A DNA stretch of 48,509 bases from Frateuria_A sp035695185 (GCF_035695185.1 NZ_DASSES010000204.1:1-48509), one strand, 5' to 3'; numbered from the stretch's first letter, positions 30,804 through 40,009 are shown. Translations and numbers: made by a program. The notes: generated from the letters alone by a model not told the origin.

Positions 30804-33452
30804 TTGCCGACATCCTCCATGCCAGCGTCAGCAGGGGGCGTGCTCCTCGCCGGCAACGGCGAGATGGCCTCCCGCATCCGTGCCTTCGACTGGGCGGCGA
30901 CCCCGCTGGGCCGCTCCACCGACTGGCCCGGATCGCTGCGGACCCTGGTATCGATGATGCTGGAGAGCGAGCTGCCCATCGCGCTCGGGTGGGGGCCTCA
31001 ACTCACCTGCCTCTACAACGACGCCTACCGGCCCCTGCTCGGCAGCAGGCCGGAGGCGCTCGGCCGTCCGTTCCGGGAGGTATGGCCGGAAGCGCCGGAC
31101 ATCACCGAGCCGGTGATCCAGCGCGCGCTGGAAGGCAGGCCGAGCTGCTTCCGCGACGCGCGCTTCTTCGTGAAACGGCAGGGCTACCGGGAACGGGCCT
31201 ATTTCGACTACTGGATCGGGCCGGTACGCGACCAGAGCGGCGAGGTTGCGGGCCTGATCAACGAGGCGATCGATACCACCAAGCGCGTGCTCGCCGAGCG
31301 GCGCCTGCGCTTCCGCACCCGGCTGGGCGACGCCCTGCGCGGCCTGGCCGATCCCCGCGCGGTGATGGCCATTGCGGCGCGCCGGCTCGGTCGGCATCTG
31401 CGCGCGGACCGCGTGGGCTACGCCGAGCTCGACGAGAGCGGCGAGTACTTCACCGTCGAGCGTGACTGGGTTCGCGGCGACATGCCCACCGGGGTCGGGC
31501 GTCACCGGACGGCCGAGTTCGGCCCCAAGCTGGTCGCCGAGGCCTTGACCGGCGCGGCCATCCGCATCAGCGATCCGTTCGACGACCCGCGGGTAGGCCA
31601 GGAGGAGGCCATGGCGCACAACGGCCTGGGCGGCATGCGCGCGAGCCTGACCGTGCCGCTGGTCAAGGGCGGGCGGCTGGCCGCCTTCCTTTCGGTGCAG
31701 CAGCGCAAGCCGCGGCGCTGGACCGACGAGGACGAGGCGCTGGTGCGCGAGGTCGCCGAACGCACCTGGGCCAACGTCGAGCGCGCGCGCGCCGAGACCG
31801 CGCTGCGTGCGACCAGCAACCGGCTCAAGCTGATCCTGGAAAGCACCACCGGCTACGGCATCCTCACGCTCGACCTGGAAGGCCGGATCACGCTCTGGAA
31901 CCCGGGCGCAGAGCGCCTGCTGGGCTGGCGGGAGGAGGAGGTGCTGGGCAAGCGGGCGGACATCCTCTTCACGCCCGAGGACCGGGCGCGCGGCGTGCTG
32001 GAGCAGGAAATGAAATGCGCGGCCGAGACCGGCCGCGCGCAGACCGATCACCAGCGCGTGCGCAAGGACGGCTCGCGCTTCTTCGCCAGCGGGCAGATGA
32101 TGCCGCTGCGCAACGGCGGCGGCCGGCTGCTTGGCTACCTGAAGGTGCTGCGCGACCGCACGCCCGAACACCAGGCCCAGGAAGCGCTCGAGCGCGGCGT
32201 CGCCGAACGCACGGCCGAGCTGGCCGCGACCAACCGCCAGTTGCTCGCGCAGATCGAGGAGCGGGAGCGGGTGGAGGCCACGCTGCGCCAGATGCAGCGG
32301 CTGGAGGCGGTCGGCCAGCTCACGTCCGGCGTGGCGCACGACTTCAACAACCTGCTCACCGTGATCAGCGGCAACATCGGCATCCTCGAACGCTCGCTCA
32401 CGGCGCCCGGAATCGATCCGCGCCTGCGCCAGCGGCTGGGATACATGAAGGACGCGGCCACCCGGGGCGCCAAGCTCACGGCACAACTGCTGGCGTTCTC
32501 CCGGCGGCAGCGGCTGGAGGCCAAGGCGGTCGACCTCAACGGCGTGGTCGCCGGCATGCGCGACCTGCTGCAGAGTTCCATGGGCGGCTCGGTCCGGTTG
32601 TCCATGAAGCTGCAGCCGGCGTTGTGGCCGGCGCTGGTCGATCCCACCCAGATCGAACTGGTGATCCTCAATCTGGCGATCAACGCACGTGACGCTTCGC
32701 CGGTCGGCGGCGACCTGATCGTGGAAACCGCCAACGTGTCGGTGCGCGAGCCGGCCTCGCGGCCGGAAGAGCCCTGCCCGGGCGACTACGTGATGGTGGC
32801 GGTGACCGACCACGGCACCGGCATGACCCCCGAAGTGCTGGCGCGCGCGTTCGAGCCGTTCTTCACCACCAAGGAGGTGGGCAAGGGTTCCGGGCTGGGG
32901 CTGGCGCAGGTCTACGGCTTCGCCAAGCAATCCGGTGGTGGCGTGCGCATCGATACGCGGCTGGGCGAGGGCACCTCGATCAAGGTCTTCCTGCCCTGTG
33001 CCCCCGCGGCCGTGACCCAGGCGGAGGACAGCCCACGCGAGACGGTGCAGGACGAAAAGGGCGGCGCCCGGCGACGGATCCTGCTGGTGGACGACGATAC
33101 GGACGTGCGCGAGGTGACCGCGGTGATCCTCGCCGAGCGCGGCTACGAGGTCATCGAAGCGGGCAGCGGTGGTTCCGCACTCGACGTGCTCGAGCGCGAG
33201 GGGCCGGCCGTGGACCTGATGCTGGTCGATTACGCCATGCCCGGCATGAACGGTGCGGAGGTGGCGCGCGAAGCACACGCCAAGAGGCCATCGCTGCCGA
33301 TCCTCTTCCTCACCGGCTATGCCGACCTGGGTGCCTTCAGGGAGATCGGCGACGAGCTCATCGTCAGCAAGCCTTTCCATGACGATGAGCTGCTGGCGAA
33401 GGTGCGCGCCGCGCTTGGCGGGAGCCGCAAGGCCGCCCGGCGCCACGCGTGA
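30804..33452 (+). CDS. Hybrid sensor histidine kinase (PAS-GAF-PAS-HisKA-HATPase-REC)
   Basis: An 882-residue cytoplasmic hybrid kinase with no membrane helix. Approximate order: PAS-like (30-150), GAF (165-325), PAS (335-455), coiled coil, HisKA with phospho-acceptor His512 in GVAHDFNN, HATPase with ILNLAINARDA and GSGLGLAQVYGF, and a C-terminal receiver with Asp809 in LVDYAMPG and the Lys of VSKPF. The FNN motif after the His places it with soluble PAS kinases of the HWE-unrelated NtrB-like type. The start is uncertain: GTG 30798 sits on the GAGGA site, so TTG 30804 (6 nt spacing) is used; ATG 30819 is also possible. No partner regulator gene is adjacent. Confidence 0.9.
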   Translation: MPTSSMPASAGGVLLAGNGEMASRIRAFDWAATPLGRSTDWPGSLRTLVSMMLESELPIALGWGPQLTCLYNDAYRPLLGSRPEALGRPFREVWPEAPDITEPVIQRALEGRPSCFRDARFFVKRQGYRERAYFDYWIGPVRDQSGEVAGLINEAIDTTKRVLAERRLRFRTRLGDALRGLADPRAVMAIAARRLGRHLRADRVGYAELDESGEYFTVERDWVRGDMPTGVGRHRTAEFGPKLVAEALTGAAIRISDPFDDPRVGQEEAMAHNGLGGMRASLTVPLVKGGRLAAFLSVQQRKPRRWTDEDEALVREVAERTWANVERARAETALRATSNRLKLILESTTGYGILTLDLEGRITLWNPGAERLLGWREEEVLGKRADILFTPEDRARGVLEQEMKCAAETGRAQTDHQRVRKDGSRFFASGQMMPLRNGGGRLLGYLKVLRDRTPEHQAQEALERGVAERTAELAATNRQLLAQIEERERVEATLRQMQRLEAVGQLTSGVAHDFNNLLTVISGNIGILERSLTAPGIDPRLRQRLGYMKDAATRGAKLTAQLLAFSRRQRLEAKAVDLNGVVAGMRDLLQSSMGGSVRLSMKLQPALWPALVDPTQIELVILNLAINARDASPVGGDLIVETANVSVREPASRPEEPCPGDYVMVAVTDHGTGMTPEVLARAFEPFFTTKEVGKGSGLGLAQVYGFAKQSGGGVRIDTRLGEGTSIKVFLPCAPAAVTQAEDSPRETVQDEKGGARRRILLVDDDTDVREVTAVILAERGYEVIEAGSGGSALDVLEREGPAVDLMLVDYAMPGMNGAEVAREAHAKRPSLPILFLTGYADLGAFREIGDELIVSKPFHDDELLAKVRAALGGSRKAARRHA

Positions 33453-33615
33453 GGCTGGCGGTGGCGGCGGGGTGGCCGGCCGCGGCGCCATCGATTGCGA
33501 CGCTCCGCGTCGCGCCGGCACGAACGCGGGCTCAAGCTGGCCCGCGCGAGGCCGATAACGCGATCTGGAGCTTTATCCCGGGAAGGACCCGGGCGCTTGA
33601 GGAGAGGTCCTGGGC

Positions 33616-34884
33616 TTGAATCTGTCGGTCGTTCCCGATTTCCTCGCCATCGGTGGCCTGGTGCTGGTCTTCGCCGGGCTGCTCAAGCGCACGCGCCAGA
33701 CGCGACCGCGCTACTGGCTGGTGGGCTGGGCGATGATCCTGGTGCACATCGTGGCGCAATTCGTCGAACGCAACCTTTCCGCGGGTGTGGCGGCGGACGC
33801 CGCGCTGGCGGTTTCGCTGTCGATGCTGCTGCTGGCCAGCGTGGCTTTCATCTGGGCCGGCTCGGACACGCGCCTGGGTTGGTGGCGCGACCTGGGGGTC
33901 ACCCTGCTGGCCGCGGTGCCGGACGTGGCGTTCGTCGTGCTCGCCGCCTACGGTACCGAGGCGGCGCTGCCCTATCTCGCCTGTACCGCACTGGGCCTGG
34001 GCTCGACGGCCTGGGTTTTCCGCCGCGACCGCCGCAGGCCGTCCTGGGCCGTGCCGGTGGTGATCGGCTTCTATGCGCTGCAGGGCATGTTCGCCTGGCA
34101 TGGGTCGATCGAGCAGGCGCTCACCTGGATGCTGTTCTGGCACTACCTGGCGGTGGCGTTCTGCTTCTACCGCGGTACCGCCGGGCCGTCGGTGGGCGTG
34201 GCGTTCACCACCTTGAGCTTCATCGCCTGGGCCGCGGTGTTTCCGGTGGCCTCGGTGCTCGCACCGTGGCTGGCCGGCTGGGGCATCGAGAACGAGGCAT
34301 GGAACCTGCCCAAGTTCCTGGTCGCCACCGGCATGATCTTCACCCTGCTGGAGGAGCAGATCGGCCATGCCGAGCATGCCTCCCGGCACGATGCGCTGAC
34401 CGGCCTGCCGAACCGGCGCGTGTTCGTGCACCGGCTGGAGCACGCGCTCAGGCGCGCGCGCGAGAGCGGCGGGCGGATCGCCATGCTGGTGATCGACCTC
34501 GACGACTTCAAGCGCATCAACGATACGCTCGGGCACGCCGCGGGCGACGTGCTGCTGCACTTCGTGGCGCAGCGCCTGCAGCAGGCCATCCGCGCCGGTG
34601 ACACGCTGGCCCGCCTGGGCGGCGACGAGTTCGCCGCGATCCTGCCCGAGGTGGCCGACCGCGCCGCCGCAGAGGCCCGTGCGGAACGCCTGGCGCGCGC
34701 CTTCGACGCGAGCACCGAATTCCAGGGCCTGCGGCTGTCCATCGGTGCAAGCATCGGCCTGGCGCTGTATCCGGACGACGGGCAGGACGAGACCCGCCTG
34801 TACGCCGCCGCCGACCGCGCGATGTACGCCAGCAAACTGGCCGAACGCGCCGGGCAGGGGGAGGCCGGGCCGGCGCCGGCATAG
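33616..34884 (+). CDS. Membrane-bound diguanylate cyclase
   Basis: A 422-residue protein with about seven hydrophobic segments (1-250), a MASE-like membrane sensor, followed by a GGDEF domain. The active site is RLGGDEF (GGDEF at 335-339) and the inhibitory RxxD site (RAGD) is at 326-329, so it should synthesise cyclic di-GMP with feedback. TTG 33616 follows GGAGAGG at 8 nt and gives the first membrane helix (FLAIGGLVLVFAGLL) right after the start. It is downstream of the hybrid kinase in the same direction, 163 bp away, and converges with a GGDEF-EAL gene. Confidence 0.9.
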   Translation: MNLSVVPDFLAIGGLVLVFAGLLKRTRQTRPRYWLVGWAMILVHIVAQFVERNLSAGVAADAALAVSLSMLLLASVAFIWAGSDTRLGWWRDLGVTLLAAVPDVAFVVLAAYGTEAALPYLACTALGLGSTAWVFRRDRRRPSWAVPVVIGFYALQGMFAWHGSIEQALTWMLFWHYLAVAFCFYRGTAGPSVGVAFTTLSFIAWAAVFPVASVLAPWLAGWGIENEAWNLPKFLVATGMIFTLLEEQIGHAEHASRHDALTGLPNRRVFVHRLEHALRRARESGGRIAMLVIDLDDFKRINDTLGHAAGDVLLHFVAQRLQQAIRAGDTLARLGGDEFAAILPEVADRAAAEARAERLARAFDASTEFQGLRLSIGASIGLALYPDDGQDETRLYAAADRAMYASKLAERAGQGEAGPAPA

Positions 34885-34976
34885 GCCGCGGCACCGGTCG
34901 GTTCGAACGCCGGCGCGGGTCTCCCTCCGAACGGGCCGGCGGCGCCTCCGCGACCGGACGCCCTTGGGACGGGCGC

Positions 34977-37205
34977 TCAGCCCCCGGTACCCTCGCCGCT
35001 GCCGGAGGGATGGCGGTCGCGCGAGGGCAGGCCCTGCGGGTCGTGCGCGTTGGGCGCGTGGCGTTGTGCCTGCGGCAGGGCACGCGCCTGCCGATGCCCG
35101 GCCAGCCAGCGGCGGAAGCCGGGCTCGTCCACCGGGCGGCAGATCAGGAACCCTTGCAGCCCGTCGCAGCCGAGCCGTTCCAGCGCTAGCCGCTGCGGCA
35201 CCGTCTCGACGCCTTCGGCCACTGCCGTGATGCCGAGGCGATGGGCCAGGTCGATGATGAAACTGGCCAGCGGGTTGGCCATGTCCGGACTCAGTTCGCT
35301 GACGAAGGCACGGTCGACCTTGAGCACATCCAGCGGCAGGCGTTGCAGGTAGCTGAGCGAGGAGTAGCCGGTGCCGAAGTCGTCCAGCGCCAGGCGGAAG
35401 CCGGCCGTGGACAACTGCCCGAGGGTTTCCAGTGCGCTGTCGAAGTCGCGCAGCAGCGCGCTCTCGGTCAGCTCCAGGGTCAGCCGTGAGGGGTCGACCC
35501 CCGCCGCGCGCACCTGCGCCTCCAGCTGCGTGGCGAACTGCGCCTGGCCGAGCTGCCAGGCGCTCACGTTGACCGCCAGGCGGCTGCCGAACGCCACGCC
35601 GTCGCGGTCCCATGCACGGATGCATGCGCAGGCCTGGTCGATCACCCAGCTGCCCAACGCATGGATCAGGCCGGTTTCCTCGGCCAGCGGGATGAACACC
35701 GACGGCGACAGCTCGCCCAGCTGCGGATGGTGCCATCGCAACAGCGCCTCGGCTCCGAGCAGCTCGCCGGTGCGGTCGACCTGCGGCTGGAAGTGCAGGG
35801 CGAACTGCGTGGGCATGCGTTCCTGTTCCAGCGCCGTGCGCAGGCCACGTTCCAGCGCCAGCCGCGTGTCCGCTTCCTGCTGCATCGGCGCCAGGAACAG
35901 ACGCACGGTGTTGCGTCCGGCCGCCTTGGCGCGGTACAGCGCGATGTCGGCCCGGCGCAGCAGGTCCGCCACGCCGTCCTCGCCGGCGGGGAACGGCGCC
36001 ACGCCCACGCTGGCGCCGATGGCGAGGACGCGACCGTCCACCGTCACCGGCTCGGCCAGCCGCGCGACCACCCGCTCGGCCGTCTGTTGCGCCAGCGCTC
36101 GCGCGATGGCGGCAGGACCGGGCGACGGGCCGAGCACGAGTACGAACTCGTCGCCGCCCAGCCGCGCCAGCATCGCGTCGGCCGGCGCGGCGGCGACCAG
36201 GCGGTCGGCGATGGCTTCGAGCATGCGGTCGCCGACCGCGTGGCCCAGCGCGTCGTTGATGGTCTTGAAGTTGTCCAGGTCGATGAGCAACACGGCGCTG
36301 TGCTGGCCCCTGACGACCGCCTCGGCGTGCAACTCGGCAAGGTGGTCCAGTGCGCGCAGGCGGTTGGGCAGACCGGTGAGGCTGTCGTGGTAGGCCACGT
36401 GGCGCAGGTTGAACTCGGCCTCGTGGCGGGTGCGCGCCTCGGCTTCCAGCCGTCGCGTGGTCTGCTCCAGCTGCATGGTGCGCTGGTGCAGCTGGGTCGC
36501 CAGCGACAGCCCCATCAGCAGCACGAACGGCAGGAACGAGAACGCGTCCAGGTAGGGGTAGGGATGGCCGAGGGCATCGACGACCACGTCGCCCCACAGC
36601 AACGCGGCGAACTGGGCAGCCAGGCAGGTCGCCAGCAGCGACCCGCGCAGGCGCTCCCCGGCGCGGATCTGGCGGACCGCATGGGCCAGCGCCCACAGGA
36701 ATGCGAGGTAGCTCAACGCGTGGAACAGCAGGCCCCAGAGCGACGGAACCCCGGCAACGTCGTACAGCCGCCGGCCCCACGGCAGCAGGATGCCCTTGCC
36801 TGGCTTCAACTGCGTGAAGAACAGCGTGTCGGGCATCTGCAGGTTGAGCAGGGCGAACAGGCCCGCGGTCAGGCCGACCGCCCATTGCAGGCGCGGCTGG
36901 CGCGCGCCGCCGGTGTAGGCGCGGATGAACACCACGAACGGAAGGAACGAGATCACCGCCGCGCCGATCATGGTGCGCAATGCCGCCCTCGCGAATGCCA
37001 GGTTGCTGGCCGTGTGCAGCATCGCGTTGGAATAGGCGAGCACGGCGATGCACAGACAGAGCATCGCGTAGGACAGGTACATCGCCTCGCGGCGACGCCA
37101 CAGGCCGATCACCACGAACTGCGTGCCCGAAGTCAGTGCGATGCCGGCGGTGGCAACCAGCGCGGCGGTGTAGTAACCGAACGAAATCGGGCCTGCGTCA
37201 AACAC
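34977..37205 (-). CDS. Bifunctional-type GGDEF-EAL membrane protein (probable c-di-GMP phosphodiesterase)
   Basis: A 742-residue protein. Seven hydrophobic segments (about 1-240) are followed by a coiled coil, a GGDEF domain with RLGGDEF intact but no RxxD inhibitory site (APAD instead), and an EAL domain with all catalytic motifs (AEALLRW, AVNVSA, LELTES, DDFGTGYSS, KVDRAF, AEGVE). Both activities could be present; degradation is well supported. GTG 37205 is chosen because GGGGGAG lies 4 nt upstream and the first membrane helix follows soon; ATG 37253 would add 16 unlikely residues. The C-terminal 40 residues are His/Pro-rich and probably disordered. Confidence 0.88.
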   Translation of the reverse strand: MFDAGPISFGYYTAALVATAGIALTSGTQFVVIGLWRRREAMYLSYAMLCLCIAVLAYSNAMLHTASNLAFARAALRTMIGAAVISFLPFVVFIRAYTGGARQPRLQWAVGLTAGLFALLNLQMPDTLFFTQLKPGKGILLPWGRRLYDVAGVPSLWGLLFHALSYLAFLWALAHAVRQIRAGERLRGSLLATCLAAQFAALLWGDVVVDALGHPYPYLDAFSFLPFVLLMGLSLATQLHQRTMQLEQTTRRLEAEARTRHEAEFNLRHVAYHDSLTGLPNRLRALDHLAELHAEAVVRGQHSAVLLIDLDNFKTINDALGHAVGDRMLEAIADRLVAAAPADAMLARLGGDEFVLVLGPSPGPAAIARALAQQTAERVVARLAEPVTVDGRVLAIGASVGVAPFPAGEDGVADLLRRADIALYRAKAAGRNTVRLFLAPMQQEADTRLALERGLRTALEQERMPTQFALHFQPQVDRTGELLGAEALLRWHHPQLGELSPSVFIPLAEETGLIHALGSWVIDQACACIRAWDRDGVAFGSRLAVNVSAWQLGQAQFATQLEAQVRAAGVDPSRLTLELTESALLRDFDSALETLGQLSTAGFRLALDDFGTGYSSLSYLQRLPLDVLKVDRAFVSELSPDMANPLASFIIDLAHRLGITAVAEGVETVPQRLALERLGCDGLQGFLICRPVDEPGFRRWLAGHRQARALPQAQRHAPNAHDPQGLPSRDRHPSGSGEGTGG

Positions 37206-37691
37206 CCTGCTCCCCCGTTGGTAAGGGCTGCCCGGCCACGATAACGGAACCATGCCGGGGCGCCCAGCCGGATTGGCCGGCTCCAGCGTTCATGTGGAGC
37301 CTTCCTGCGGATCGAGTCCCGGCAGCAGGCTTCGATCGGGCCTGCCGATGCCGTGGCGCAGCCCGGGTCCGATCGGCCGCGGCAACATGGGTGCCGGGGC
37401 AGCCGGAAAGGTATCGATGCAGCCGGCCGCCTGGCCTTTGCCCACCGGCCAGGAGGATGCGTGCCGCGTGCGCTGGACCATGGGATGCTCTGAGCGTCGA
37501 ACCGCGAAGCGATCATGGCAGCAGGCTTCTCCGGCAGAAAACTGACGCGGATGGTTTTCGGGCAAGTGGCTTTCTGCGGACCTGTCCCGCGTGCCGGACA
37601 CGAAGTCGCCAGCTCGCTGGCGATTTGCGGCATGCCGGACCGTCGTCACTTGGAAGGCGCCACCGGGCGCCGGCCATTGAAGGAGACCGCC
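37206..37691. other. 486-bp intergenic stretch without recognisable gene
   Basis: Lies between divergent GGDEF-EAL and yceI genes. Short open frames occur on both strands but none has a ribosome site with a recognisable product. I looked for a cyclic-di-GMP riboswitch and did not find its conserved core. The last bases (AAGGAGACCGCC) are the yceI ribosome site. Confidence 0.6.
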
Positions 37692-38277
37692 ATGCGCATC
37701 ACCCCCCGCCTCGCCCGCCCCTGTTTCCCCTCGCGCTGCTGTCCTCATGCGCGGCCGCCGCGGCGCAGGCACGCTACACGATCGATACGGACCACACCTA
37801 TCCGAGCTTCGAGGCCGACCACATGGGCATTTCCACCTGGCGCGGCAAGTTCAACCACAGCGAAGGAGGGTGACCCTGGACAAGGCGGCCGGCAGCGGCA
37901 GCGTCCAGGTGGAGATCGCATTGGACAGCATCGATTTCGGGCAGGACGCGCTCAACGCCTGGGCCCGCGGCAAGGATTTCTTCGACGTCGCGCAGCACCC
38001 GCGCGCGACGTACCGGGGCCGGCTCGCCGATTTCGTCGCCGGCGTCCCGACCCGGGTAGCGGGAACGCTGACGCTGCACGGGGTCACCCGCCCGCTCGAC
38101 CTGCGCATCGACCACTTCAGGTGCATCCCGCACCCGGTCCTGAAGCGCGAATACTGCGGGGCGGACGCCAAGGGGAGCTTCGATCGCAGTGCGTTCGGAC
38201 TGGACGCCGGCAGGAACTACGGCTTCGACATGCAGGTCGCCCTGCGCATCCAGGTCGAGGCGCTGCGCGACAAGTGA
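37692..38277 (+). pseudogene. YceI-family periplasmic protein, apparently frameshifted twice
   Basis: Homology is spread over three frames. The start ATG 37692 (AAGGAG upstream) reads MRITPRLARP in frame 1. A -1 shift near the C6 run at about 37700-37730 enters a frame with a signal peptide (LFPLALLSSCAAAAAQ) and YceI start (YTIDTDHTYPSFEADHMGIS). A second -1 shift at about 37865-37870 (GAAGGAGGG in place of GAAGGGAGGG) leads to the remaining domain (VTLDKAAG, VEIALDSIDFGQ, HGVTRPLDL). Restoring one base at each site gives a normal exported lipocalin-like YceI of about 195 residues that binds isoprenoid-like lipids. Both lesions abut homopolymers, so sequencing error is plausible. Confidence 0.82.
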
Positions 38278-38461
38278 CGGGTGGTGTGCGGATTCTCGCC
38301 GGGACCTTCACGCATGGGCCGGCAAGCTTCCACCCGCTGGCGCATCGCGCTTCCCTTGCCGGGTGGCACCCCGGCTCTCCGCACCCCCCTTGCGGTGGCC
38401 CATGGCTGAGCCAGGGCAAGGAAGCGCGATGCGCCGCATTGCTTTCCCACTGGAGCCCGCG

Positions 38462-38653
38462 ATGTCCGACAACGGCTACCGCTGCGGCCACGCCGCCTGT
38501 CAATGCACGACCGCGCCCGATGGCGGGCAGTACTGCAGCGACTACTGCCGGGAGACCGCAGGCTCGGGCCACGCCGAACCGGGCCGCTGCGGTTGCGGGC
38601 ATGCGGCCTGCGCGAGCGATCCCGAGGGCGACCTTCGCCAACAGGCGGAATGA
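38462..38653 (+). CDS. Bacterial metallothionein-like Cys-rich protein
   Basis: A 63-residue protein with eight cysteines, at residues 8, 13, 15, 25, 29, 43, 45 and 50. The order CxxxxCxC, YCSxxC and GCGHxxC matches BmtA/SmtA-type bacterial metallothioneins, including the GCGH element whose His also binds zinc. It should sequester zinc, cadmium or copper in the cytoplasm. Compared with cyanobacterial SmtA it has one Cys fewer. ATG 38462 follows GGAG at 8 nt spacing. It is downstream of yceI in the same direction with a 184-bp gap. No metal-responsive operator was recognised. Confidence 0.85.
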   Translation: MSDNGYRCGHAACQCTTAPDGGQYCSDYCRETAGSGHAEPGRCGCGHAACASDPEGDLRQQAE

Positions 38654-38668
38654 GCCTGGCGTGGCCGC

Positions 38669-39118
38669 CTAGTAGGCGGTGCCGTCCTTGTGCGTCCAGC
38701 CCCGGGCGCCGTCCAGGTGCAGGTCGATGTCCGGGTAGTGGCAGGCATCCTCGGCCGAGCGTGTCCCGATCTCCAGATACACCGCGGTCCCGCTGCCACG
38801 GTTGACCAGGTGGTGGCCGTCCGCGACGCCCTTCGGGAAGGCTGCGCATTCGCCCGCGCGCAACGGCTGCTCGCCGGCGTCGGTCACCAGCACCAGCTCG
38901 CCCGACAGGACGTAGACGAACTCGTCCTCGCGGGTGTGCCAGTGGCGCTGGCTGGACCAGCTGCCGGGCGGCAGCCGGGTCAGGTTGACGCCGAAGTCCG
39001 ACAGGCCGCCGGCATCGCCAAGCACCTGCTTGACGCGGTCCTGCGCCACCTTCGCGTACGGCGCCGGGTAGCTCGTGCCGCGGCGTTCGGGGACGGTCGT
39101 GAGATCGATCTTCGGCAT
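38669..39118 (-). CDS. Cupin-domain protein
   Basis: A 149-residue cupin. Conserved motif 1 is QRHWHTREDEFVYVLSGE, with two His and one Glu as metal ligands, and motif 2 is GVADGHHLVNRG. Such proteins bind a divalent metal; many act as isomerases or dioxygenases and others only bind sugars. No substrate can be assigned. ATG 39118 gives the family start (MPKIDL). The C-terminus ends in a short HYPDIDLHLD motif typical of one cupin subgroup. It is divergent from thpR. Confidence 0.85.
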   Translation of the reverse strand: MPKIDLTTVPERRGTSYPAPYAKVAQDRVKQVLGDAGGLSDFGVNLTRLPPGSWSSQRHWHTREDEFVYVLSGELVLVTDAGEQPLRAGECAAFPKGVADGHHLVNRGSGTAVYLEIGTRSAEDACHYPDIDLHLDGARGWTHKDGTAY

Positions 39119-39214
39119 GGCGGTGCTCGTCGTGGGAAACGTCCATTCTGACCGAGCTTGCGGAAGCCCGCTCGCGGGGCCTCGACCTGCGCGAGCGCTT
39201 CTACAATGGTCCGC

Positions 39215-39793
39215 ATGCACCAGAGCTCCCTCGGCGGTTTCGCCGCCCCCCATCCTACCGACCGCCTGTTCTTCGCCGTGATGCCGCCGCCGGCCGTGGC
39301 GGAGCGGCTCGCCACGCTCGCCGGTGAGTTGCGCGAGCGCCTCGGGCTGCGCGGACGGCCACGGCCCACCGGGCACCTGCACGTGACCCTGCATCACCTG
39401 GGCGATTTCGCCGGACTTCCCCGGCAGCGGGTGGACGACGCCTGCGCGGCGGCCGCGGGCGTCGCCCTGCCTTCGTTCGAGGCCGGCTTCGACCGCGTCG
39501 GCAGCTTCAGCGGGCGCGCCGGCAAGCATCCGTTCGTACTGCTCGGCGCCGAAGGCGCGACCGGCCTGGCGCAGTTGCACGACCGCCTGGGGGCACGTCT
39601 CGCGGCGGCGGGACTGGCGCGGCGGGAGCGCGCGTTCATGCCGCACGTCACCTTGCTCTACGACAGCCGCATCATCGCCACGCTGCCGGTCGAGCCGCTC
39701 GGCTGGAGGGTGGGGGAGTTCCTGCTCATCCACAGCCTGCTGGGACGCACCGAATACCGCGTGCTGGGTCGTTGGCCGCTGGCCGGTGTCTAG
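39215..39793 (+). CDS. thpR: RNA 2',3'-cyclic phosphodiesterase (ThpR/LigT)
   Basis: A 192-residue 2H phosphoesterase. Both HxTx motifs are present: HVTL in GHLHVTLHHLGDF and HVTL in MPHVTLLYDS. The family opens 2',3'-cyclic phosphates on RNA and was first described as a 2'-5' RNA ligase. The beginning DRLFFAVMPPP is typical. ATG 39215 is used; ATG 39206 is also in frame. TACAAT at 39202-39207 looks like a -10 box only 8 bp before ATG 39215, so the mRNA may be leaderless. It is divergent from the cupin gene. Confidence 0.9.
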   Translation: MHQSSLGGFAAPHPTDRLFFAVMPPPAVAERLATLAGELRERLGLRGRPRPTGHLHVTLHHLGDFAGLPRQRVDDACAAAAGVALPSFEAGFDRVGSFSGRAGKHPFVLLGAEGATGLAQLHDRLGARLAAAGLARRERAFMPHVTLLYDSRIIATLPVEPLGWRVGEFLLIHSLLGRTEYRVLGRWPLAGV

Positions 39794-39854
39794 CGGTGCG
39801 CACGCGCTCGCGACGCGGCCGGGGCTAGGGTGCGGTCACGAGCCGGGGAGAGCG

Positions 39855-40007
39855 ATGAAGAAGCGCGCGCGCCGATGGGGCCTGATCCTGTTGCTGGTGG
39901 CATTGCTGGTCCTGCTGGTCCTTGGCGCCTTGCGCTGGCGCCAGCAGTTCCGCGCGGCCCCCACGGACGAGGGGCTGAGCCCCGCGGCAAGCGCGCCTAT
40001 ACGCTGA
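39855..40007 (+). CDS. small single-pass membrane protein
   Basis: A 50-residue protein with a basic N-terminus (MKKRARRWG), one strongly hydrophobic helix (LILLLVALLVLLVLGAL) and a short soluble tail. GGGGAG lies 6 nt before ATG 39855, which supports real translation. No family is recognisable. Its stop lies 2 bp from the stop of the convergent PepSY gene. Confidence 0.6.
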   Translation: MKKRARRWGLILLLVALLVLLVLGALRWRQQFRAAPTDEGLSPAASAPIR

Positions 40008-40009
40008 GG

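Noticed and set aside
33497..33513. GCGACGC-TCC-GCGTCGC hairpin after the hybrid kinase as a terminator
   Set aside because: The stem is only 7 bp with a 3-nt loop and no T-run follows in the direction of transcription.
33532..37101. 1189-codon minus-strand open frame across the GGDEF-EAL gene and its downstream cyclase
   Set aside because: It is out of frame with both conserved domains and runs across two real genes in opposite directions; arginine- and alanine-rich without motifs.
37206..37691. cyclic-di-GMP riboswitch in the long gap beside the GGDEF-EAL gene
   Set aside because: The conserved core and tetraloop-receptor of the GEMM fold were not found; only GC-rich partial palindromes are present.
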